Part shown: piece after piece, positions 1-7,630 of the stretch | Layout of the letters: each line of letters begins with the position of its first letter | Position numbering within the stretch: the stretch's first letter is position 1 | Assembly: GCA_031264885.1 (NCBI GenBank) | Contig: JAISDM010000033.1 | Coordinates: 1 to 25,724 of the forward strand | From: Peptococcaceae bacterium | GTDB taxonomy: Bacteria; Bacillota; Peptococcia; DRI-13; UBA5745 | Direction: 5' to 3' | DNA length: 25,724 nucleotides | Position numbers and translations under genes: made by a program | Notes under the pieces: model-generated | The model's database searches: none | The model's input: the letters and a program-made list of their open reading frames with translations, nothing else | What the model was told of the DNA's origin: nothing

Positions 1-1
1 G

Positions 2-334
2 CCGTTGTACAGGTTAACGCTGTTGGATATTAATCCAGGTTCGCTTGCCGCGCGCGCGAAGGATCTCTTTTGGCTGAACAGTCAATGTCTCAAACCGGAC
101 AGAGAGCGTTGGTGCGCGGCGTGCGGCGAATTCTGTGAGTGGTTTGACCGGATGCCATGGTATGTCAAGGAGCCGCGCAAAATGATGTTGTGGCACGGAT
201 TGTACTATGATGAGAACGATCATTTGGTCACGGAAGGACGCGGCGTGAAATGGCGTAAAGGGTATGAAACAGCGGCAGAAAGATTGGCAAGGGAAGAAGA
301 GAAAGAAATGGATTCCGGGTCAAGCCCGGAATGA
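2..334 (+). CDS. hypothetical protein, 5'-truncated by window edge
   Basis: I do not recognise this protein. The frame is open to the left edge, and the first possible start inside the window is a TTG at base 5 with no visible ribosome binding site, so the true start probably lies upstream. The visible part (about 109 residues) is rich in Trp, Cys and charged residues, with a CAACGEFC cluster near residues 37-44 that could bind a metal, and a Lys/Glu-rich C-terminus. The last eight residues (MDSGSSPE) and the stop codon are encoded by a dispersed palindromic repeat (310-339), so the natural C-terminus may have been replaced by repeat sequence. It reads in the same direction as the next gene. 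Confidence is in the frame being coding, not in any function. Confidence 0.5.
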   Translation, partial: PLYRLTLLDINPGSLAARAKDLFWLNSQCLKPDRERWCAACGEFCEWFDRMPWYVKEPRKMMLWHGLYYDENDHLVTEGRGVKWRKGYETAAERLAREEEKEMDSGSSPE

Positions 335-339
335 CGGGG
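310..339. repeat. palindromic repeat family A, copy 1
   Basis: ATTCCGGG (312-319) and CCCGGAAT (325-332) form a perfect 8-bp stem around the loop TCAAG, followed by GACGGGG. Related sequence occurs at 20138-20153 (half copy) and 23786-23819 (diverged copy). This copy supplies the final codons and stop of the upstream reading frame. It resembles the short intergenic palindromes scattered through many bacterial genomes; what mobilises it is not visible. Confidence 0.6.
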
Positions 340-382
340 TTTGAACGGGCGCATCGGAAGTGACTGGAGGATGCAAGTAAGT

Positions 383-1291
383 ATGAATATTTATGATCAT
401 TTTTCTTCCAAGGATATCGCTGATTATTGTGAGAAAACAGGGCATAGCTTCAATCCGTTGGAAATGGCGGTCATCGTCGCCCACAACGACAGGACGAGGA
501 AAGAGCGGCATATGGCTTGGCGGCAGATAATTGAAGAGTATCCGGACATGCCGATTCCCGGGAGATCCGGGGTCAGCGCGAAAGACAGTCTGCATGATTC
601 TCTTATGGATGAGATTGCTTGGGAAGAGAAATGGATTGAGAATTTTTACACACAGGGCGACGACATTGTATACCTCTTTAATGAAAACTGCTATTCTTCT
701 GTTGAGAAAGCGTGGATAGCTATCAACGACGATATGATGGCAGGTTTTAACCGGGATGGTACAACTACTATTTACAGAGATAGAATTAATGGAGATAATA
801 GAAGCTGGGTCACTCTTGATTCTAATGGAGAAGTTGTTCATTTCGGCGGTTTGTACAGCCGCGAATGCCCATGTAATCTATACTACTACCTTATCTACCT
901 TCCCATGCCGTTTGAAACGGGAGATTTGGCGGCGCTGCCGGATGGAACGCCGTTTGTATTGAAAGATTTGCTATGGCAGAAGCCGGAATACAATGACTTT
1001 TTTACCGGAAAAATAGATGCTGAGCCTAGTTGGGGCACTCTTTTTCATTATTATTCCATAGACGGCGAATCCGGCAGGTTATGCTTCGAAAACGGGAGAT
1101 CTGACGACATATGGAGATTACGATATTTCGAGGGTGAATTATGTGGGCGTGACCGTTTCTTGAAATATCTGAGCCAATACATCAAAAATGGATACGACCG
1201 CGCGGATTGGCTAATAAACGCGTTTCTGAAATTTAAGACGGAGGCCGACTGTGAGGATATGAAGCGTCAGGATTCCCGGTTGTTTTTTTGA
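383..1291 (+). CDS. hypothetical protein (about 302 aa)
   Basis: I do not recognise a function. The frame is open from a TTG at 341, but ATG 383 is preferred because GGAGG lies at 366-370, about 12 bases upstream; ATG 371 is also possible but has no spacer. The protein is acidic and hydrophilic, has no signal peptide or membrane segment, and is rich in Trp, Tyr and Asp. The N-terminal 40 residues look helical and the rest looks like a globular alpha/beta protein. The stop (TGA 1289-1291) lies just upstream of the pnuC start at 1312, so the two may be cotranscribed. Base composition is less GC-rich than the genes from 3147 onward. Confidence 0.6.
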   Translation: MNIYDHFSSKDIADYCEKTGHSFNPLEMAVIVAHNDRTRKERHMAWRQIIEEYPDMPIPGRSGVSAKDSLHDSLMDEIAWEEKWIENFYTQGDDIVYLFNENCYSSVEKAWIAINDDMMAGFNRDGTTTIYRDRINGDNRSWVTLDSNGEVVHFGGLYSRECPCNLYYYLIYLPMPFETGDLAALPDGTPFVLKDLLWQKPEYNDFFTGKIDAEPSWGTLFHYYSIDGESGRLCFENGRSDDIWRLRYFEGELCGRDRFLKYLSQYIKNGYDRADWLINAFLKFKTEADCEDMKRQDSRLFF

Positions 1292-1311
1292 TCCATGAAG
1301 AAAGGAATCAT

Positions 1312-2121
1312 ATGTTCAAAATAAACTTTAAAGAATGGCGCGTGTTTGAGAAAGCGTGGCTGCTGTCTTTCTTGACGGTCATCGTCGCGGCGACCGTTTA
1401 TTTCTCGGCGACGGGAACAGATTGGTCAAGCACGGAGAGCATCCTCCTGAACTGGGCTGTTTCGCCGGTCAGCGCGATTACAGGCATACTCTGCGTCGTC
1501 CTCGCCGCAAAAGGGAAAATTTCCAACTGGACATACGGAATCGCCAATTCTATACTTTACGGATACCTTGCCTACCGTTCGGGTTATTACGGCGACGCCA
1601 TCATTAACATCGTTTATTTTTTGCCAACGCAATTTATCGGGTTGGCATTTTGGCGAAGGCGTTTGAAGAGGGGCAGCAGGACGGATGTAAAGATGCGAAA
1701 GCTGACCGTAAGACAGCTCGCGCTCATTCTTATCGGAGGGGCGGCGGTTGCGGTGCTGTTCGGCTTGTTTCTGCACAGCGTTGATTCGTGGTTCACGGTT
1801 TCGATGAAGCGTAATGAATCCATTTACTCGTATTTCGAGACGATGCTGGGGAGCGGCGCTTCTCTTGCGGGGCCTATTCTGGACAGTTCCACTGAGGTAA
1901 CGCAGATACTGGCGCAGATATTTATGGTGCTCGCGTTCGCGGAGCAGTGGGTGTGCTGGATGATTACAAACATCATTACCATCATTATGTGGACGGTTGT
2001 GATCATTGCCGACCCGTCCAGCGTGAGTTGGGCTTTGCCTACGTTGATTATGTGGACGGCGTATCTCGTAAACAGCGTTTATGGGTGGATTGTCTGGAAA
2101 CGGGGCGCGGCCGATGAATAA
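1312..2121 (+). CDS. pnuC: nicotinamide riboside transporter PnuC
   Basis: An integral membrane protein of about 269 residues that imports nicotinamide riboside by facilitated diffusion, with trapping by phosphorylation in the cytoplasm. The PnuC signature is visible: the SNWTYGIANSILYGYLAYR stretch followed by GYYGDAIINIVYFLPTQFIG, and a C-terminal half with several hydrophobic segments ending in a VNSVYGWIVW helix. Seven to eight membrane segments can be counted. ATG 1312 is chosen over TTG 1288 because AAAGGA (1301-1306) precedes it at good spacing. The 3' end overlaps the start of nadR by 8 bases (2114-2121), which indicates translational coupling. The pairing with nadR matches the usual transporter plus riboside kinase arrangement. 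Confidence 0.93.
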   Translation: MFKINFKEWRVFEKAWLLSFLTVIVAATVYFSATGTDWSSTESILLNWAVSPVSAITGILCVVLAAKGKISNWTYGIANSILYGYLAYRSGYYGDAIINIVYFLPTQFIGLAFWRRRLKRGSRTDVKMRKLTVRQLALILIGGAAVAVLFGLFLHSVDSWFTVSMKRNESIYSYFETMLGSGASLAGPILDSSTEVTQILAQIFMVLAFAEQWVCWMITNIITIIMWTVVIIADPSSVSWALPTLIMWTAYLVNSVYGWIVWKRGAADE

Positions 2122-2374
2122 GACCGGACTGTATCTCGGGAAGTTCACGATTTTTCACGCGGGGCATCAATTGATCCTGGATACTGCCTTGAGCGAGATG
2201 GACAGGGTCGTCGTTTTGATTTATGACGCGCCTTCTTCAACTTCGATTCCGCTGGACGTGCGGGCGCGTTGGATAGAACGTATTTATTCGGACAAACCGG
2301 TCCAAGTGATTCGAGGGTGGGCGGGGCCGGAAGACGCCGGGTACAGCGATGAATTAAAAAAAATCCAAATCTAA
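2114..2374 (+). pseudogene. nadR: nadR, N-terminal NMN adenylyltransferase part, ended by an in-frame TAA
   Basis: Encodes the first 86 residues of a NadR-type protein: LYLGKFTIFHAGH is the nucleotidyltransferase GKF...HxGH motif that binds ATP. ATG 2114 overlaps the pnuC stop. Translation ends at TAA 2372-2374. The codons directly after it, in the same frame, read YILSMVGGW then ITHFYSSEAYGEHVSEALG, which is the next conserved stretch of NadR. So a single substitution of a sense codon, such as CAA, GAA or AAA, explains the break; no frameshift is needed. An A8 run lies just before it (2355-2362), which can provoke errors, but frame is kept. The alternatives are a real nonsense mutation or a base-call error. 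Confidence 0.75.
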
Positions 2375-2386
2375 TACATCTTATCG

Positions 2387-3133
2387 ATGGTCGGCGGCTG
2401 GAATATAACCCATTTCTATTCCAGCGAGGCATACGGCGAACACGTCAGCGAGGCGCTCGGCTGTGTAAACCGAACGGTTGACCCGGGCAGGCTGAGCGTC
2501 CCTGTGGCGGCGTCGGGCATTCAACAAGATCCTTATGCTTATCGCGAATACATCCATCCGACGGTATACGCCGATTTGATTACAAAAGCAGTCTTTGTCG
2601 GGGCGCCTTCCACAGGAAAAACGACGCTCGCCGAACGGATGGCGGCGGAGTATCAAACGGTGTGGACGCCGGAATATGGCCGGGAATACTGGGATGAACA
2701 TCAAAACAACCGCCGTCTCGAACCCTGGCGGCTGACGGAAATAGCGGAAGGGCATCTGGTCAGGGAAGAGGAAAAACTGCTGTCGGCGAATAAATATCTC
2801 TTCGTTGACACCAACGCGACAACCACATACATGTTTGCCATGGATTATCACGGCTTCGCCGAACCCCGGCTGTCCGAACTCGCGGATAACGCTTCCCGCC
2901 GCTACGATTTGGTATTCTTATGCGGCGACGAGATACCGTATGATGATACATGGGACAGAAGCGGCGATGTCAAGCGCCGCCGGTTCCAAAGACAAACAGA
3001 GGCGGATTTGCTGCGCAGAAGGATACCTTATGTCTCCCTTGCGGGCTCGTTGGATGAAAGGGTCAGGCGGATCAAACGCGTACTCGCGGCTTTCGACAAG
3101 TGGCGGAGTATGGGGAATTTATTGAAATTATAA
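2387..3133 (+). CDS. nadR: NadR C-terminal part: nicotinamide riboside kinase domain (downstream of the in-frame stop)
   Basis: Same reading frame as the preceding fragment. The first possible restart is ATG 2387, which lacks a convincing ribosome binding site. The fragment carries the remainder of the NMN adenylyltransferase domain (ITHFYSSEAYGEHVSEALG) and a complete ribosylnicotinamide kinase domain with Walker A GAPSTGKTT near residues 73-81 and a LFVDTNATTT strand. The second adenylyltransferase motif, usually ISxTxIR, reads VAASGIQ here, so its arginine is replaced by glutamine. That fits decay or loss of the adenylyltransferase function, while the kinase that phosphorylates nicotinamide riboside looks intact. 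The moxR gene starts 13 bases downstream. Confidence 0.8.
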   Translation: MVGGWNITHFYSSEAYGEHVSEALGCVNRTVDPGRLSVPVAASGIQQDPYAYREYIHPTVYADLITKAVFVGAPSTGKTTLAERMAAEYQTVWTPEYGREYWDEHQNNRRLEPWRLTEIAEGHLVREEEKLLSANKYLFVDTNATTTYMFAMDYHGFAEPRLSELADNASRRYDLVFLCGDEIPYDDTWDRSGDVKRRRFQRQTEADLLRRRIPYVSLAGSLDERVRRIKRVLAAFDKWRSMGNLLKL

Positions 3134-3146
3134 TGAGGTCAAAATC

Positions 3147-4208
3147 ATGAATATATCTGTGACTGTGAACCAGAGCCAGCTGCTGGACGTTTTGCTGAAT
3201 GTGGCGACGGTGCGGCCTGTGTTTATTTGGGGCGCGCCGGGCATCGGCAAATCCTCTATCGTGGAACGTTTTGCCCGTGAACTGGGCCTGCCTTGCGTTT
3301 CCATGCTGGGCAGCCAGCTGGCGCCTGAAGACATCATCGGCGTACCTCAAATCATTGAGGGCAAGAGTGTGTTTTGCCCGCCCCGGATGATCGCCCGGGA
3401 GGAAGCTTACTGTCTCTTCCTGGATGAGCTCAACGCCTGCTCTCAGGAGGTGCAGAAGGCGTTTTACAGCTTGATCCACGACCGGCGGATCGGCGAATAC
3501 CATCTGCCGGAGGGCTCTATTATCATTGGCGCCGGCAACCGCGCCCAGGACAACGCCATTGTGAAGACCATGTCTTCGGCGCTGGTGAACCGCATGTTTC
3601 ATGTGGAATTGACCGCCTCTCACAGGGACTGGCTGGAATGGGCCAAATACAACGGCGTGCATCCCTATATTTTGGAATACATCGGCCTGCGCCCCGACCA
3701 TCTCTGGAGACAGCCGCCCAAGACCGAAGAGCCTTTTTCCACGCCGCGTTCATGGCATATGCTGTCCGACGCGCTGCACAGCTATGGCGGCGATATGGAC
3801 GACAAAACGCTGGAGATTCTGGCCGGCGGCTGCCTCTCCCCTCATCACGCCACGCAGTTCCGGGCCTTCGTCAAGCAGATCCGCAACCGTTACGCCATGA
3901 CCGCTATTATAAACGGGGAGCAAAAATGGCCTGCCGCTGTTGAAGACCGGGATGTGCTGTACTTCCTCGCTCAGAGCTTCCGGGCGCAGCTCATCAAAGA
4001 ACTGCCCGCCGACAAAAACAAGCTCTCCGGCAGCGCCCAGGCGCTGGCCATCCGGGCCAAAGCCTTGATGAAGGATCTCGCCGGCCTGAGCCTTGAAATC
4101 GCGCAGATGGCCGTCGCCCCGGCGGACGGGGAATCGCTGCCCGACTGGTTTATGGTGGAGATTGTCCGCGACCTGCCGCGTCTGGCGGAACATAATAAGG
4201 GAAAATGA
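3147..4208 (+). CDS. MoxR-family AAA+ ATPase
   Basis: A cytoplasmic AAA+ ATPase of 353 residues of the MoxR / AAA_5 type. Walker A is GAPGIGKS (29-36), Walker B is CLFLDE (89-94) and sensor 1 lies in GAGNR (128-132). Such ATPases normally act with a VWA-domain partner encoded next door, remodelling or metallating a client protein; this is known for families such as CbbQ/CbbO and NorQ/NorD. Here the VWA partner starts 12 bases downstream and an RNA ligase follows, so the ligase or its RNA complex is a candidate client (inference). ATG 3147 is preceded by AATGAGG at short spacing. The gene lies 13 bases after nadR, so readthrough from the NAD salvage genes is likely. Confidence 0.92.
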   Translation: MNISVTVNQSQLLDVLLNVATVRPVFIWGAPGIGKSSIVERFARELGLPCVSMLGSQLAPEDIIGVPQIIEGKSVFCPPRMIAREEAYCLFLDELNACSQEVQKAFYSLIHDRRIGEYHLPEGSIIIGAGNRAQDNAIVKTMSSALVNRMFHVELTASHRDWLEWAKYNGVHPYILEYIGLRPDHLWRQPPKTEEPFSTPRSWHMLSDALHSYGGDMDDKTLEILAGGCLSPHHATQFRAFVKQIRNRYAMTAIINGEQKWPAAVEDRDVLYFLAQSFRAQLIKELPADKNKLSGSAQALAIRAKALMKDLAGLSLEIAQMAVAPADGESLPDWFMVEIVRDLPRLAEHNKGK

Positions 4209-4220
4209 TGAGGAGAAACG

Positions 4221-6065
4221 ATGGCGCCGAAATCTAAGAAAAAGGCAAAAGCACAGAACGAGGCCGCGCTGCAGGCGTTTCAGGCGGGATATGACATGGT
4301 AGAGCGTCATCCGATATTCGCGCCGCTGCTGAGACACGCGAGCGTAGTCCGTTTGGAGGGGACCCCCTTCCCCCCGGACGGTTACGCCAAAGTCTACCGC
4401 GGCGGGCATATCTATTGCCATCCCAAACGGCGCGCGGACCCGGGGGTCTGGGCGCGGGTTCTGGCCCACTGCTTGCTGCATTTGGGCATGGAGCATTTTG
4501 TGGAAAAAGCAAATCCCGTCTGCTGGAACATGGCGTGCGACTGCGCGGCGGAGAAATTCCTCTCGGATCTGAAATTTGGGAAGCCATTCCAGACCGCCGC
4601 TTTGCCCGGAGGCGTCCAAGACGAGGAGAAGCTCTACACCCGATTGTGTCAGGAGGAGGGCGTCCGCGCCGAATACACAGGCTACGGCGCGGCGGGAGAC
4701 CATGCGCCGGATATGATCTTCGACAAAACCGAAACGGACCCGCAGCGCCCTTTGGGCATGGGAACAGGCCGTCCGGCGCGTTGGGCCGCGATATTCGCCG
4801 AGGGTCTCAGCGAGGCGGTGCAAAGCGCCGTGAATGTGGCGGCGGGATACGATGAACACCTGGGCCGCGGCGCGGCTAAATCCCCCGCCGAGCGGGCCAA
4901 AGCCTGGTTTGTCTCCAGTTACCCGCTGCTGGGCGCCATTGCCGCCGGCTTCGAGATCATCGTGGACCCCCTGGTTTGTCAGCGTATGGATATCAGCGTG
5001 GCGGCTGTCTCCTGCGAGCTTCGAGAGATCTATATCAATCCCGCGGCCGCCCTGGACGAGGAGGAATGCCGCTTCGTCATGGCCCATGAATTTCTGCACG
5101 CAGCCTTGCGGCACGACGTCCGCCATGAATGGCGGGATCCCTTTCTCTGGAATCTGGCCTGCGACTTTGTGATCAACGGCTGGCTGACGGAAATGGAACT
5201 GGGCAAGGCCCCGGACGGCCTGCTGTATGACGAGCGGTTTAAAGGGCTCAGCGCCGAAGCGGTTTATGACGTCATCGCCGCCGATATGCGCTTCTATCTC
5301 AAGCAAAGCACGTGGCGGGGGGCGGGGCTGGGCGACATTCTGCCGCCCGGCGGCTGGGGGAAGCAGGGCGGCGGCGAAGTCGGCGGCGAGGGCTTGGGGC
5401 TGGACGATTTTTACCGCAGGGCGCTGGCGCAGGGGCTGAGTTACCATCAAGCGGAAGGCCGCGGCTACCTGCCCCAGGGATTGATCGAGGAGATCCGCGC
5501 CCTGAGTCATCCGCCCATTCCCTGGGATGTGGAATTGGCCCGATGGTTCGATGAAATGTTTGAGCCGCTGGAAAAAACGCGCTCATACGCGCGGCCCAGC
5601 CGCAGGCAATCGGCGACGCCCGATATCCCCCGGCCCAATTGGGTCCTCCGTCAAGACGCCCTGACCAGGCGCACCTTCGGCGTGGTGCTGGACACCTCGG
5701 GTTCCATGGAGCGCGGGCTTCTGGCCACGGCGCTGGGGGCCGTCGCCAGTTACAGCGCGGCGCGGGACGTACCGGGGGTACGGGTGGTGTTCTGCGACGC
5801 GGCGGCCTATGATCAAGGCTATATGAAACCGGAGGATGTGGCCGGCGTGGTCAAGGTGAGGGGCCGGGGCGGAACGGTGCTGCAGCCGGGCGTCGACCTG
5901 TTGCTGCGCGCGGAGGATTTCCCCAAGGACGCGCCGATACTGATCATCACAGACGGCTTATGCGAGCGCCGGCTGGCGCTGTACAACCGCGAACACGCCT
6001 TTCTCGTTCCCAAGGGCGCGAAACTGCCCTTTGTGCCAAAAGGCAAAGTGTTCCGCATGGAGTAG
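4221..6065 (+). CDS. VWA-like / DUF2201 putative metallopeptidase-domain protein, partner of MoxR ATPase
   Basis: A 614-residue protein. The C-terminal VWA-like domain has an intact MIDAS motif, DTSGSM (491-496), and a downstream ITDG strand. The N-terminal part matches the putative metallopeptidase domain found with DUF2201: HEFLH (289-293) followed by a third histidine (H298) and WNLACD (310-315). A second, earlier module has the same layout: HCLLH (83-87), H92 and WNMACD (102-107). Its glutamate is replaced by cysteine, so it cannot be a standard HExxH catalytic site. The link between the modules and the VWA domain is Gly-rich (about 370-395). ATG 4221 follows GAGGAGA. The gene starts 12 bases after moxR, consistent with a stoichiometric pair. 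Substrate unknown. Confidence 0.88.
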   Translation: MAPKSKKKAKAQNEAALQAFQAGYDMVERHPIFAPLLRHASVVRLEGTPFPPDGYAKVYRGGHIYCHPKRRADPGVWARVLAHCLLHLGMEHFVEKANPVCWNMACDCAAEKFLSDLKFGKPFQTAALPGGVQDEEKLYTRLCQEEGVRAEYTGYGAAGDHAPDMIFDKTETDPQRPLGMGTGRPARWAAIFAEGLSEAVQSAVNVAAGYDEHLGRGAAKSPAERAKAWFVSSYPLLGAIAAGFEIIVDPLVCQRMDISVAAVSCELREIYINPAAALDEEECRFVMAHEFLHAALRHDVRHEWRDPFLWNLACDFVINGWLTEMELGKAPDGLLYDERFKGLSAEAVYDVIAADMRFYLKQSTWRGAGLGDILPPGGWGKQGGGEVGGEGLGLDDFYRRALAQGLSYHQAEGRGYLPQGLIEEIRALSHPPIPWDVELARWFDEMFEPLEKTRSYARPSRRQSATPDIPRPNWVLRQDALTRRTFGVVLDTSGSMERGLLATALGAVASYSAARDVPGVRVVFCDAAAYDQGYMKPEDVAGVVKVRGRGGTVLQPGVDLLLRAEDFPKDAPILIITDGLCERRLALYNREHAFLVPKGAKLPFVPKGKVFRME

Positions 6066-6109
6066 AAATGGAGTAGAAATGAAGCAGAAGAGGAAAGGAA
6101 TTAGTTAGA

Positions 6110-7222
6110 ATGATCGAACTGAAAGGGAAGTACAACACCGCGAAGGTGTTTGCCGATACGGTTGAGCAGAGCGCCGTGACGCAGATCGAGCATCTTCTGG
6201 ATCAGGATTTTGCCGTGGGCAGCCAAATCCGCGTGATGCCGGATGTGCATGCCGGTATGGGATGCACCGTCGGCGCCACGATGACGGTGACCGACAAAGT
6301 CGTCCCGAATCTTGTAGGCGTGGACATCGGCTGCGGCATGGAGACTGTCTTGCTCAAGGATAAGCGCCTGGAACTCGGGCAGCTTGACAAAGCGGTTCAT
6401 CAGTATATCCCGTCCGGATTCGGTATCCGCGAGACGCCGCACCACTTCACGGATGAAATCGACCTGTCGGTTCTGCGCTGCGCCAAGCACACCGATATTG
6501 ACCGGGCGGCGCTTTCCGTCGGCACGCTGGGCGGCGGCAACCATTTTATCGAGGTGGACAGGGACGGCGACAACCGGCTCTATCTCGTCGTACACACCGG
6601 GAGCCGGAATCTCGGGAAACAGGTATGCGACTTCTACCAGAACGCCGCGGCGGACAGCTTGAACCGCAGGGGCAAGGGCGCCGACCGCGTGCTGGCGTAT
6701 CTGACCGGGCCGCTGCTCGACGATTACCTGCACGATATGGGGATCGTTCAGCGCTACGCGGACCTGAACCGGAAGGCCATTGTGCGGGAATTGGAAAAAC
6801 GCGTGAAATTCAAAATCGCGGAGCGGTTCACAACGATCCACAATTATATTGATTTGGACCGCATGATTCTGCGAAAAGGCGCGGTTTCGGCGCAGAAGGG
6901 CGAGCGGGCGCTCATCCCGATGAACATGCGCGACGGCAGTCTCATATGCGCCGGCAAGGGGAACCCCGACTGGAACTACTCCGCCCCCCACGGCGCGGGC
7001 CGCCTGATGAGCCGCGCCGCCGCGAAGGAGAGCGTTACGCTCTCGGAGTACGAGAAGGCGATGGCAGGCATATATTCATCCACCGTGAACCGAGGCACCA
7101 TCGACGAATCGCCGTTCGCCTATAAGAGCGCGGACGAAATTATCGCCAATATCGGGGATACGGCGGATATTGTGTCGGTCATAAGGCCGCTGTATAATTT
7201 TAAGGCATCGGAGCGGGAGTAA
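6110..7222 (+). CDS. rtcB: RtcB family RNA-splicing ligase
   Basis: RtcB ligases join RNA 2',3'-cyclic phosphate or 3'-phosphate ends to 5'-OH ends using GTP and Mn2+, through a histidine-GMP intermediate. This 370-residue copy shows the metal-binding and guanylylation motifs: MPDVHAGMG (43-51), GVDIGCGM with C75, GGGNHFIE with H145, HTGSRN with H162, and APHGAGR with H294 as the likely guanylylated histidine. It is shorter than the roughly 480-residue archaeal and many bacterial enzymes, and matches the compact bacterial form. ATG 6110 follows AGGAAAGGA. It lies 44 bases after the VWA gene; in that gap an 11-base tandem duplication (6060-6070 and 6071-6081) spans the VWA stop codon. No RtcA or archease gene is present in the window. 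Confidence 0.93.
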   Translation: MIELKGKYNTAKVFADTVEQSAVTQIEHLLDQDFAVGSQIRVMPDVHAGMGCTVGATMTVTDKVVPNLVGVDIGCGMETVLLKDKRLELGQLDKAVHQYIPSGFGIRETPHHFTDEIDLSVLRCAKHTDIDRAALSVGTLGGGNHFIEVDRDGDNRLYLVVHTGSRNLGKQVCDFYQNAAADSLNRRGKGADRVLAYLTGPLLDDYLHDMGIVQRYADLNRKAIVRELEKRVKFKIAERFTTIHNYIDLDRMILRKGAVSAQKGERALIPMNMRDGSLICAGKGNPDWNYSAPHGAGRLMSRAAAKESVTLSEYEKAMAGIYSSTVNRGTIDESPFAYKSADEIIANIGDTADIVSVIRPLYNFKASERE

Positions 7223-7246
7223 AAGAATTTCATATTATCTCAAAAG

Positions 7247-7630
7247 TCATATTTTTTTGCTAAATAACAATTCAATATCAAACTGTTTCAACACATTTAA
7301 TCCGAGTACTCCAAGCGAAAAAGATTCTTCAGGAAACGTATGTCCGTAAACTTCCGTATTTGGCAGTTCAATACTACCAAGTTTGATTTTTTCAAGATTG
7401 AAACGGTCAACGTATTCTACTCCCGACGCAGTGACAACTCGTTTTTTATCTCCGGGCATCGGCTCATATCCGAGTTGATGTAGGATCTCTTTGGAAATTG
7501 TGGTCACGCTTGCTCCCGTGTCCACTGTAATGAGAGCGTATTTGAAATTACCTGTACGCCGACTCCACAGACCGATTTCCAGCATAAGCAAATCACCGGT
7601 CAAATCCATCTTGATTACAGTTTTGTTCAT
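7247..7630 (-). CDS. retropepsin-like aspartic protease (clan AA)
   Basis: A small protein of 127 residues with a single aspartic protease active-site motif, VDTGAS (D37 in residues 36-41), followed by the hydrophobic TTIS strand and a C-terminal SLGVLGLNVLKQFDIEL segment typical of the retropepsin fold's Ile/Leu-Gly turn. Having only one DTG motif, it would have to act as a homodimer. No signal peptide is visible, so it is probably cytoplasmic. Its start overlaps the stop of the upstream small gene by four bases (7627-7630), so the two are translationally coupled. It is convergent with rtcB, 24 bases apart, with no terminator hairpin seen between them. Substrate unknown. Confidence 0.85.
   Translation of the reverse strand: MNKTVIKMDLTGDLLMLEIGLWSRRTGNFKYALITVDTGASVTTISKEILHQLGYEPMPGDKKRVVTASGVEYVDRFNLEKIKLGSIELPNTEVYGHTFPEESFSLGVLGLNVLKQFDIELLFSKKI

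Noticed and set aside
2372..2374. Recoded stop codon or alternative genetic code
   Set aside because: TAA ends other genes here normally (for example pnuC and the URO-D gene), and no recoding element is visible.
2355..2390. Frameshift at the A8 run as the cause of the nadR break
   Set aside because: The frame before and after the stop is the same, and the codons right after TAA continue the conserved protein, so a substitution explains it.
3750..5510. A 586-codon open frame on the - strand opposite moxR and the VWA gene
   Set aside because: It is a GC-bias shadow: the + strand frames carry Walker, MIDAS and HExxH motifs and good ribosome binding sites, while this frame shows no motif.
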